Part shown: positions 25,210 to 32,491 of the stretch, in pieces
Layout: each line of letters starts with the position of its first letter
Position numbering within the stretch: position 1 is the first letter of the stretch
From: DATBFG01 sp036558645
GTDB lineage: Bacteria > Acidobacteriota > Terriglobia > Terriglobales > Acidobacteriaceae
Direction: 5' to 3'
Assembly: GCA_036558645.1 (NCBI GenBank)
Contig: DATBFG010000115.1
Span: 10,749-74,748, forward strand
DNA: 64,000 bases
Program-made: the position numbers and the translations under genes
The notes under the pieces: generated by a model
Seen by the model: the letters and a program-made list of their open reading frames with translations, nothing else
What the model was told of the DNA's origin: nothing
Database searches by the model: none

Positions 25210-26766
25210 CTAGTGAGCCACAGGAACCTTGCCGAAGTTAACGTCTTGCACGTGGACTGAGCCAATCGCGCGACGTCCGTCGGTCCAGGTGATGAAGGCG
25301 CTGTTATTGAGAGTCGTATCGTAGTCGTAATCTCCCGCGTAGCAGGCCTGCACTCCAGGATCCGGTTGTGCCGGTTGTGGGATGATTCCGCTGAGAGACT
25401 TCTGCGGCTGGAACGAAAGTCCGTTATCAGCCGATTGGCGGACCATACGCTCGTATTGGCAGCCAGGATCGTTCGGCGTGTTGCATGCCGTTGTAGCCTG
25501 GCGGCGATCGTACCAGGAAGCAGTCACCTTGCCGTTGGCATCAGCGGAAAGCGACGGCATCCATTGCGTCTTCAGTGGGGCATCCGCCGTGCCATTCAGT
25601 CTGCGCGGGCTGCTCCAAGTCACGCCGTTATCGGCCGAGCGAGTGTAGAAGACGTCGCCAGGATCGCCGCTGGTGCCCAATCCGGCGTAGACGTAGTGCA
25701 CTACGCCATTGGGGCCTACTGCGGGCTGTCCCCAGCCCATGTGACGGATGATCGGTTTTACTTTCACGAAGTAGGGGTTATCGCAGGGTCCCTCGTTAAT
25801 CGGCGGGAAAGACGGACCCATGGTCACGGAGGTCCAGGTCAGACCGCCATCGAGAGACTTGAACATGAGGTTCTGGCGGTTGGCGCCGCCGCCGCCGCCC
25901 TCGTTCATGCCTGCGAGAAATACCGTGCTGTTGTTGCCTTCGAAGCGAGGCGCGCCTACGGGCGAGCCGGTGAGCTGTGTTGGGCGAATGAAGGTGCTGC
26001 CGTTGTTCATGGCCACCGTGTGCCAAGTTGTGCCATCATCAGACCACGCGGAAGTGAGTCTGCCCTGGCCGACGGTGAAATCGGTGAAGGCGACATACAT
26101 ACGGCCGTAAGTGCCGCTGGTCGGTTCATTGTCGACCCACATGGACTCGCGGTCATCGGATCCGGCACTGTGTGCGCAGGCTCCAACGGCCCAAGTTTGG
26201 CCATCGTTTGAGGTCCAAAGGCCAATTCCCTGCCCGCCGCAGCTAGTGGCCAAGTCGCCGGCAAACCACTTGTTCAACTTGGCGTTGAACACAACGATGG
26301 GGTCGCCAAAGTTGGTTCCGTGGCCGTTGGCGAAAGGTGGAGGCAGGATTTGCGTAAAGGTCACGCCGCCGTCAGTGGAGACGGACGTGCCCGAATACTG
26401 GTTCACATTGTGGTCGTTGAAGTTGACCACGATGGTTGAGCCGTTGCCCCACACCATGCTCTCGCTCTTCGTGCAATTCGAGCTGTTGGCGCAAGAGCGA
26501 TTGCTCACCAGGATGTTAGGTGGAGCTGCCAGCGCATCGTCGCCAGCCGCCGGCCTTCCCCCGCGGACCACTCCGCACTCGATCAGGACGCGTCCAGCTC
26601 GCATGTTGTCCTGCACCATGATGCTTTGCGCTGTAATCTGAGAGCAATCGACACCCACCGAAGTCATCTGGGCTTTCGCTGACGTCGGCTGAAGCACGCA
26701 GGCTGCCAGCAAGAATGCTGGAAGCGCAAAGTAGAAAAGTGTTTTACTTCTGCCGTACCTCTTCAT
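25210..26766 (-). CDS. Exported sialidase/BNR-repeat protein
   Basis: 518 residues with a signal peptide (SKTLFYFALPAFLLAACVLQPTSAKAQ). It contains several Asp-box/BNR-like repeats: TSVSTDGGVTFTQI, LWTSNDGQTWAV, SAWSDDGTTWHTV, FKSLDGGLTWTSV, YTRSADNGVTWSSP, RQSADNGLSFQP. These form a six-bladed propeller in sialidases. Clear catalytic Arg triad residues were not traced, so enzymatic activity is uncertain; it could be a binding propeller. Its ATG overlaps the stop of the PPIase gene (TAATG), so the two are translationally coupled. Confidence 0.82.
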   Translation of the reverse strand: MKRYGRSKTLFYFALPAFLLAACVLQPTSAKAQMTSVGVDCSQITAQSIMVQDNMRAGRVLIECGVVRGGRPAAGDDALAAPPNILVSNRSCANSSNCTKSESMVWGNGSTIVVNFNDHNVNQYSGTSVSTDGGVTFTQILPPPFANGHGTNFGDPIVVFNAKLNKWFAGDLATSCGGQGIGLWTSNDGQTWAVGACAHSAGSDDRESMWVDNEPTSGTYGRMYVAFTDFTVGQGRLTSAWSDDGTTWHTVAMNNGSTFIRPTQLTGSPVGAPRFEGNNSTVFLAGMNEGGGGGANRQNLMFKSLDGGLTWTSVTMGPSFPPINEGPCDNPYFVKVKPIIRHMGWGQPAVGPNGVVHYVYAGLGTSGDPGDVFYTRSADNGVTWSSPRRLNGTADAPLKTQWMPSLSADANGKVTASWYDRRQATTACNTPNDPGCQYERMVRQSADNGLSFQPQKSLSGIIPQPAQPDPGVQACYAGDYDYDTTLNNSAFITWTDGRRAIGSVHVQDVNFGKVPVAH

Positions 26767-27767
26767 TATTTTTCTCCTCGTTCTTCCGCTAGTTTTTCAC
26801 CTTTGGAAGGTGAGCTTGAGACTGGCTGCTGCTCCCCCGAAACGGCACCCATAGCAGTCCCGAAATATTTCTCATCCATCCAAATACCGGCCTTCTTCTT
26901 CATTTCATCCAACTTCGCTTGCACCTTTCGATTTTGAACTCTCTGCTCGACAACCGATTTTGCTTCCGTCAATGGCTGTTGGTTGTGATCCACCAGATGG
27001 AACAAAATGATCCTGTCCGGCGAGTCTTCTCCTTCAGCCCATTCGCCCTTTTTGAGCGAAAAAGCTATTTGCTCCATCTTTGGGGGTAAAATTCCGCGAT
27101 TAAAAGTAATTGGCGCGGCGTCCAACAATCCGATATGTGAATCCTTAAATTCATCCGCCAGTTTTTGTGGATCTCCGCCGGACTTGGCTGCCTGAAGAAT
27201 GGCGTCAGCGCGGGCTCTGGCGGCGTCCGGAGCTAAGCCGTTCGTATTGTTAGATCCCGCTCCTTTTTTCCAAATGAAGAGGCGGCGCATGAGGACGCGA
27301 TCAAAGTCGTCAGGGTGAGATGAATAATATTGCTCGATCTCTTCCGCGGTCGGCTTCGACTGATCCTTCAACTTGTTGAATTGCGCATCAGAGAGAATCT
27401 GCATGCGGTTGACGATCAACTGACGGCGAACCTCTGGAGTCTGATCCAGGTGTTCGGCGGCCGCTTGTTGGGAGAGCATCAAGACCGATGCGTAGTCTTC
27501 ACCCATTTGGCGGCGGTCTTTCTCATCTTCGCCACCCTCTTCGGCGTCACGGGGCTTGGGTTCGATATCCTCAATCATCGATTCGTACTCGCTCTGTGTG
27601 ACGGATACGCCGCCAACCTTGAGAATGACGTGATCTGAGGAAGCTGACTTTTTTGCCGATGAAGCAGATTTGGCGGTTGACTCTTCGCTGCGCGATTCTT
27701 GCGACTGGCAAACACCAACTGCGAGGCCTAATACAAGAAGAAGTAATGCGATTCGTGAACTAATCAA
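26766..27767 (-). CDS. Parvulin-type peptidyl-prolyl isomerase (SurA/PpiC-like)
   Basis: 333 residues with an N-terminal export signal (SSRIALLLLVLGLAVGVC); no clean lipobox. A SurA-like N-terminal helical region (GVSVTQSEYESMIEDI, PEVRRQLIVNRMQILSDAQFNKL, TAEEIEQYYSSHPDDF) leads into a rotamase-like core (ARARADAILQAAKSGGDPQKLADEFKDS..., FNRGILPPKMEQIAFSLKKGEWAEGEDSPDRIILFHLVD). Folding helper in the periplasm. First gene of a coupled pair with the sialidase-like protein, suggesting it may assist that client. A large palindrome lies 110-160 bp upstream. Confidence 0.85.
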   Translation of the reverse strand: MISSRIALLLLVLGLAVGVCQSQESRSEESTAKSASSAKKSASSDHVILKVGGVSVTQSEYESMIEDIEPKPRDAEEGGEDEKDRRQMGEDYASVLMLSQQAAAEHLDQTPEVRRQLIVNRMQILSDAQFNKLKDQSKPTAEEIEQYYSSHPDDFDRVLMRRLFIWKKGAGSNNTNGLAPDAARARADAILQAAKSGGDPQKLADEFKDSHIGLLDAAPITFNRGILPPKMEQIAFSLKKGEWAEGEDSPDRIILFHLVDHNQQPLTEAKSVVEQRVQNRKVQAKLDEMKKKAGIWMDEKYFGTAMGAVSGEQQPVSSSPSKGEKLAEERGEK

Positions 27768-27876
27768 CCGATTCCCCCTGGGATGAACGACTCATAACGT
27801 GCGATCTATTTGCTGACTACACAGACCGAGAGTGTGAAGAAAGTCAGATTCGGATCCGTGAGGCAGATGAGAATCA

Positions 27877-27926
27877 AACGTTAGTGGTACGTACTATGAG
27901 CGGTAGTACGCGCGGACGCTAACGTT
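27877..27926. repeat. Nested hairpin (cruciform-like) upstream of the PPIase operon
   Basis: The outer arms AACGTTAG / CTAACGTT (27877-27884, 27919-27926) enclose inner arms CGTACTA / TAGTACG (27890-27896, 27904-27910) with a 7-base loop. Both stems are perfect. The position, about 110 bp before the PPIase start, suggests a regulatory site or a small palindromic element. Confidence 0.55.
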
Positions 27927-28083
27927 AGTCCATTCTGGTGACCGCTGTCAATGTGCAAAAAAATGCAGTGGCCCGCCGGTCGCGAGGTTCGGCGAGCTGG
28001 CGTTCAGCGGTCGGCAATCAAGGAGAAAAAGCTGCGGTGTTGTACGACTTTCGGTCGGCCTGTTTTTTGTTTTAGAGAAGATT

Positions 28084-28310
28084 GGGTGTCCAAGCGATCA
28101 GTGCTTGTTTGGCTCTTATTGCAGGCATTCTGGTTGTGCTGGGATGGGCTGGAGTCGGAGCAAATGATACCAGGATCAAAGTCGTGCGGTTTTCGAGGAA
28201 AACAGCATAGAGATTTTCGTAGATGGCCGAAAGTCTCTTATAAAAGTCGGTGAGCACTCTGACAAGTCACTGCTGATCGGAGACATTCACGGGGCCGAGG
28301 ATCGACCGCG
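28084..28310 (+). pseudogene. Possible remnant of a small exported protein
   Basis: One frame reads a signal-like helix (AISACLALIAGILVVLGWAGVGA) then NDTRIKVVRF. After a shift near 28185-28195 another frame continues EENSIEIFVDGRKSLIKVGEHSDKSLLIGDIHG. Joined, they would make a coherent small exported protein. No ribosome site was found and no family recognised. Low confidence. Confidence 0.25.
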
Positions 28311-28352
28311 CATATCGAGGCGAGCTACTGAGAGCTCGCGGTTTGATTAGCC

Positions 28353-29714
28353 TCAGTCGTAGTATTCCAGCCCAAGGTGAGTGATCAGTTCTTCTCCGCG
28401 TAAATGTCGCAGCGTATTCTTCAGTTTCATGAGCTGGATGAACAGATCATGCTCGGGATACAAACCCGGAACCGTCATGGGTGATTTGAAGTAGAAGCTC
28501 AACCACTCCTGGATGCCGAGTCCTCGCAGCTCCGACGTCCGTTGAGCGAGATCGAGGAATAGAACGAGATCCAGCACAATGGGCGCGGCAAGGATCGAGT
28601 CGCGGCAGAGAAAGTCGATTTTGATCTGCATGGGATAGCCGAGCCAGCCGAAGATGTCGATGTTGTCCCAGCCTTCTTTATTGTCACCACGTGGCGGGTA
28701 GTAGTTGATGCGGACCTTGTGGGTGAAGTCACCGTAGAGATCGGGATAAAGGTCAGGCTGCAAAATGTGCTCGAGCACTGAGAGCTTTGATTCTTCCTTG
28801 GTCTTGAAAGACTGCGGATCGTCAAGTACTTCTCCGTCGCGGTTGCCAAGGATGTTGGTGGAGAACCATCCGCTCAGACCGATCATTCGCGCTTTAAAGC
28901 CGGGGGCAAGGATCGTCTTAATAAGCGTCTGGCCAGTCTTAAAGTCCTTACCGCAGATGGGAGCTTCGTTGCGGCGAGACAGCTCTAGCATGACGGGGAG
29001 ATCAACGGTAAGGTTGGGTGCACCATTCGCAAACGGCACGCCTTCCATCAAAGACGCATAGGCGTAAATCATCGACGGAGCGATGTCTTCGTCGTTCTGC
29101 ATCATCGCCTTTTCAAAGGCCTTCTGAGATTGGTGGGCAGCAGTGGGCTGCAGAAAGATTTCGGTAGATCCGCACCAGATCGTGATAAGGCGCGAGGCTC
29201 CGGAAGATTTCTTGAATTCCTGAATATCAGCTCGTACCTGCTCAGCAAGATCCATCTTGTTCTTGCCCTTCTTGACATTCGAGCCGTCGAGCTTCTTGAC
29301 GTAATTACGATCGAAGACAGCCTTGCGGGGCTTCACCGAGCTGAGAAATGGTTTGATCTGATCGAGCGTGCGACTCTCCAGTACACCCGCCTTCGAAGCA
29401 GCGGCATACATATCGTCCTCGAAGATGTCCCAACCGGTGAACACGAGGTCATTCAAGCTCGCAAGAGGCACGAATTCCTTGATCGCCGGTGAGCGGCCAT
29501 CGGTGCGCTTGCCGAGGCGAATGGTGCCCATCTGGGTGACAGACCCAATAGGCTTGGCGATGCCCTTGCGGACCGCCTCGACACCGGCGACGAACGTCGT
29601 AGCCACGGCCCCCATGCCGGGGATCATGACTCCCAACTTTCCTTTCGGTGCTTTCACTTCGCCTTGGTTATTTTCAGATTTCGTCTTTGGTGCAGAGACT
29701 TGCCGCTTCGCCAT
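28353..29714 (-). CDS. Inositol-3-phosphate synthase
   Basis: 453 residues. Converts glucose-6-phosphate to myo-inositol-3-phosphate using NAD. Landmarks: the N-terminal Rossmann block KLGVMIPGMGAVATTFVAGVEAV, FTGWDIFEDDMYAAASKAGVLE, SLMEGVPFANGAPNLTVDLP, the catalytic block CGKDFKTGQTLIKTILAPGFKARMIGLSGWFSTNILGNRDGEVL and KIDFLCRDSILAAPIVLDLVLFLDLA. Cytosolic. Points to inositol-containing lipids or solutes in this organism. The ~25-residue Lys-rich N-terminus is an extension. Stands alone by orientation and spacing. Confidence 0.95.
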   Translation of the reverse strand: MAKRQVSAPKTKSENNQGEVKAPKGKLGVMIPGMGAVATTFVAGVEAVRKGIAKPIGSVTQMGTIRLGKRTDGRSPAIKEFVPLASLNDLVFTGWDIFEDDMYAAASKAGVLESRTLDQIKPFLSSVKPRKAVFDRNYVKKLDGSNVKKGKNKMDLAEQVRADIQEFKKSSGASRLITIWCGSTEIFLQPTAAHQSQKAFEKAMMQNDEDIAPSMIYAYASLMEGVPFANGAPNLTVDLPVMLELSRRNEAPICGKDFKTGQTLIKTILAPGFKARMIGLSGWFSTNILGNRDGEVLDDPQSFKTKEESKLSVLEHILQPDLYPDLYGDFTHKVRINYYPPRGDNKEGWDNIDIFGWLGYPMQIKIDFLCRDSILAAPIVLDLVLFLDLAQRTSELRGLGIQEWLSFYFKSPMTVPGLYPEHDLFIQLMKLKNTLRHLRGEELITHLGLEYYD

Positions 29715-29921
29715 TTTGAGGACGCTTCCTTATGAGAACTCAGAGATATGGGCAAACAATCATCGTCTCGTATTAAGCCATGATTTGCAACTTGCGGAGC
29801 CTGAACGTGCCAGAGGTAGGTTCGAATGTGGGAATCGGGCATTCAATGGAGAGGGCCCACGATGAAGGCAAAGTGTCGGGTTTGTTGTTTCTAGTTCGTA
29901 CTCGGGCCCTTCATGCTCCTG

Positions 29922-30350
29922 TCAGTTCCCTTCCAAGTCCATCGTCTTTAACGGCAGATCCCAATGTGCGTCGAGGATTTCGAAGCGGCGCTGCTCTTCG
30001 CGATTGTAAGTATCTTGATCGGGCCATAGTTGTTTTTTCAATGCATCTTCGTTGTATGGTTCATTCGCGACGGTTGCATTCTTGAAGACGATGGTGACCT
30101 GGTAGTCCCATCGTCCGTCTTCGGTTGTGTGATAGCGAGGCTGATCCATCCAGACTTTGAGCATGCGGCCCATCTCGACCTCTTTCCTTAAGAGCGGGTA
30201 GTGATTCTTCTTGAAGAGCTTGAGGAATTCGTCGGCGTGTCCCCACTTCGTTTTGTAGTAGTACTCGACGGTGAAGGGCTGGGAAGAACTCTGGGCGAAT
30301 AGAGGAGCGGCAGCCAGGAACAGCACCAGTGCGAGGAAGGAAGGTTTCAT
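29922..30350 (-). CDS. Small exported protein of unknown function
   Basis: 142 residues with a clear signal peptide (SFLALVLFLAAAPLFAQ) and a well-placed AGGAG site before the ATG. The mature part (FTVEYYYKTKWGHADEFLKLFKKNHYPLLRKEVEMGRMLKVWMDQPRYHTTEDGRWDYQVTIVF) looks like a ferredoxin-like alpha+beta fold of the dimeric barrel kind. I recall similar acidobacterial proteins without assigned role. A palindromic repeat lies between it and dedA. Confidence 0.68.
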   Translation of the reverse strand: MKPSFLALVLFLAAAPLFAQSSSQPFTVEYYYKTKWGHADEFLKLFKKNHYPLLRKEVEMGRMLKVWMDQPRYHTTEDGRWDYQVTIVFKNATVANEPYNEDALKKQLWPDQDTYNREEQRRFEILDAHWDLPLKTMDLEGN

Positions 30351-30361
30351 CAGAACTCCTA

Positions 30362-30437
30362 TTCTCGGATTGCCGGATTTACGAATTCATGTATTGAAAT
30401 GCAAAATCAATCAATTCGCAAATTCGGCAATTAGAAA
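30362..30437. repeat. Palindromic GGATTGCCGGATTTACGAATT repeat
   Basis: The left arm 30362-30391 (TCGGATTGCCGGATTTACG..) is the near-complement of the right arm 30407-30437 (..CGCAAATTCGGCAATTAGAAA). It would fold into a long imperfect hairpin. Same element class as at 17281, 20701, 31391 and 32381. Confidence 0.7.
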
Positions 30438-30443
30438 ATAGCC

Positions 30444-31067
30444 TCACTCGGTTCGGAGCCGATTCTGCCAGTGAGACCACACGAACCAAATGACGCCTGC
30501 GGCGAGGAAGACTCCGATCACTACATCGAATTGATGGAAGTACTTCCCCAGTTCGCGCCAGTTTTCACCGAGTTTCATGCCGAGGTATGCCAATCCCAAG
30601 CACCATGGCCAGGAACCGAGGAAGGTATAGATATGAAATTTTCCGCGAGGCATACGGGCGATTCCGGCGGGGAGAGCGATAAATGTCCGGATAACAGGTA
30701 ACAGACGCCCGATAAAGACGGCAAGGTAGCCCCAGCGTTGGAAGAAGCGATCTGCCCAGTTCAGTTCACGACGCCCCATGAGAATCCATCGGCCGTAGCG
30801 TTCGACAAGAGGTCGTCCACCGTAATAGCCGATTTCATATGCGACGAGAGAACCCAGGTTACATCCGATGGCTCCGGCAGTCGCGGCCCAGAAAATGTTC
30901 ATGGTGCCTTCGTACACCAGAAAGCCGGCGAACGGCATGATCAATTCCGAAGGCAGAGGAATACAGGCGGACTCGATGGCCATCAGGAACGCAATGCCGC
31001 CATAGCTTGTGGAAGCAATGACGGACTTAATAAAGATGAAGAGAACGCCGAGGATCTTTTCCGTCAT
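30444..31067 (-). CDS. DedA-family membrane protein
   Basis: 207 residues, about five membrane segments. DedA/SNARE-associated motifs: ESACIPLPSELIMPFAGFL, GAIGCNLGSLVAYEIGYYGGRPLVERYGRW and the amphipathic FIGRLLPVIRTFIALPAGIARM, with the conserved E, R and G-x-x-R-x-x-P residues. In other bacteria DedA proteins recycle undecaprenyl phosphate or other lipid carriers across the inner membrane. It starts 20 bp after the stop of a 74-residue gene, likely one transcript. Confidence 0.92.
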   Translation of the reverse strand: MTEKILGVLFIFIKSVIASTSYGGIAFLMAIESACIPLPSELIMPFAGFLVYEGTMNIFWAATAGAIGCNLGSLVAYEIGYYGGRPLVERYGRWILMGRRELNWADRFFQRWGYLAVFIGRLLPVIRTFIALPAGIARMPRGKFHIYTFLGSWPWCLGLAYLGMKLGENWRELGKYFHQFDVVIGVFLAAGVIWFVWSHWQNRLRTE

Positions 31068-31087
31068 GATGAGTTGCGGCGGAGGAG

Positions 31088-31312
31088 CTAGAAGGAGCCT
31101 TCCTGGGTAAATGTGAATCCGGGCAGAGAGGCACCCTCGCCACCCTTGGTGACCTTTACGCGTACAGTGGGAGCGTCGGGAGCAGTAACTTCAGCTGGTC
31201 GCAGAACCGCGAATTGCGCAAATACTTCGCTGTAGACCTTTGTGACCAGATAATCTTGGCCGCTATCGTCTTTGCGCCACACCTGGCCCAACTGGATCGA
31301 CTTTACTGCCAT
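31088..31312 (-). CDS. Small hypothetical protein upstream of dedA
   Basis: 74 residues, beta-rich: IQLGQVWRKDDSGQDYLVTKVYSEVFAQFAVLRPAEVTAPDAPTVRVKV. It has an AGAGGA ribosome site at good spacing and no signal peptide. I recall related short proteins in acidobacteria but no function. Probably co-transcribed with the DedA gene. Confidence 0.62.
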   Translation of the reverse strand: MAVKSIQLGQVWRKDDSGQDYLVTKVYSEVFAQFAVLRPAEVTAPDAPTVRVKVTKGGEGASLPGFTFTQEGSF

Positions 31313-31390
31313 GGATTGTCCTCTCGATGAAGCTTCAGACTACCGGGACGAAAGAAGCGCGTCAATGCCAGCATGGTTACTGAAGGGTAA

Positions 31391-31494
31391 TGAGATTTCA
31401 GATTGGAGGATTTCAGATTTCAGATTTGCACACCATTCTCCGCGACGCGACGTTTAATCTGCAATCTAAAATCCGTCAATCCGAATCTCAAATG
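31391..31494. repeat. Palindromic GATTTCAGA repeat upstream of nth
   Basis: The left arm 31391-31429 repeats GATTTCAGATT; the right arm 31453-31494 is its imperfect complement (TTTAATCTGCAATCTAAAATCC..). Same class as the element at 32381-32469 on the other side of nth, so nth is flanked by two copies. Confidence 0.7.
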
Positions 31495-31529
31495 CGCGGT
31501 TCCCCGTGTGGCATCAAGCGTTTGGTACC

Positions 31530-32384
31530 ATGTTCCCCATGGTCCGCGGCATTGTTCCCAGGCAGCCCGCCAAGAGCGGTCGTCACGAAGGTGTGCGCAA
31601 CAGGCGTGATGCCAAGGTGCCTAAAGAGCGTCCGACTCGCCACAATCTGGAATTTCCGCAACCTAAGCAGAAGAAGGCAGCCGTCAAGAAAGGACTTCCG
31701 CGTGGTTACAATCCGATATCTCCGGAGCGGGTTGGAGAGATTCTAGATCGTCTCGACAAGACCTATCCGGACGTTACCTGCGCGCTGCAGCATCACGATG
31801 CTTGGGAACTGCTGGTGGCAACAATCCTTTCGGCGCAGTCGACTGACGTTAACGTCAACAAGGTCACGCCGATCCTCTTTAAGAAGTATCCAACGGTGGA
31901 GGATTTCGCTGTATTGAAGCCGGAAGCGTTGCAGCCCGACATTTACTCGACAGGATTCTTTCGGAATAAAGCGAAATCGGTTGTCGGTGCAGCCCAGAAG
32001 ATTGTGAGCGACTTTGGGGGAAAAGTTCCGGAGAAGATGGAGGATCTGCTTACATTACCTGGCGTCGCTCGAAAAACGGCCAACGTAGTGTTGGGGACGT
32101 GGTTCAAACAGAATGAAGGTGTCGTGGTTGATACTCACGTGCATCGCATTTCACATCGTCTGGAGTTAACGAAGCAGAACGATCCGAAAAAGATAGAACA
32201 GGATTTGATGAAAGTGATTCCAAGGGAGCGTTGGACGTTGTTTTCTCACCAGGTGATCTGGCATGGGCGGAAGCTATGCATGGCGAGGTCTCCCCGCTGC
32301 GCAGAATGTTCGCTGGAGAATATTTGTCACGCTGCGGATAAGACGTGGAGTACGGTGGAAATTCATAAGGGAGCGAAGGCTTGA
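31530..32384 (+). CDS. nth: Endonuclease III
   Basis: DNA glycosylase/AP lyase for oxidised pyrimidines. Helix-hairpin-helix with the catalytic Lys in LPGVARKTANVVLGTW, catalytic Asp in VVDTHVHRISHRL, and a 4Fe-4S cluster loop C-x6-C-x2-C-x5-C (CMARSPRCAECSLENIC). The N-terminus is ~70 residues longer than E. coli Nth and very basic, common in this group. The start is uncertain (ATG 31530 or 31539; GTG 31506 also open). The stop codon TGA lies inside the left arm of a palindromic repeat. Confidence 0.94.
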   Translation: MFPMVRGIVPRQPAKSGRHEGVRNRRDAKVPKERPTRHNLEFPQPKQKKAAVKKGLPRGYNPISPERVGEILDRLDKTYPDVTCALQHHDAWELLVATILSAQSTDVNVNKVTPILFKKYPTVEDFAVLKPEALQPDIYSTGFFRNKAKSVVGAAQKIVSDFGGKVPEKMEDLLTLPGVARKTANVVLGTWFKQNEGVVVDTHVHRISHRLELTKQNDPKKIEQDLMKVIPRERWTLFSHQVIWHGRKLCMARSPRCAECSLENICHAADKTWSTVEIHKGAKA

Positions 32385-32469
32385 TTGCAGATTGTCGATT
32401 TCAGATTGCAGAATTGAACATCAACACAAGAGGAACCAGCAATCTACAATCTGAAATCTGCAATTCAGT
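32381..32469. repeat. Palindromic GATTGCAGATTTCAG repeat overlapping the nth stop
   Basis: The left arm (from 32381) and right arm (32440-32469) are imperfect complements with shared ATTGCAGATT and TTTCAGATTG blocks and a ~25-base loop. The first arm supplies the last bases of nth, and the element fills the nth-peptidase gap. Confidence 0.7.
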
Positions 32470-32491
32470 TGTCTCGCGATTAGGGATCTTC

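Larger units (their letters stand above)
27768..28352. other. Intergenic region with a nested palindrome and a possible gene remnant
   Basis: Holds the inverted repeat at 27877-27926 and a doubtful remnant at 28084-28310, both listed separately. No intact gene is supported. Confidence 0.5.
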
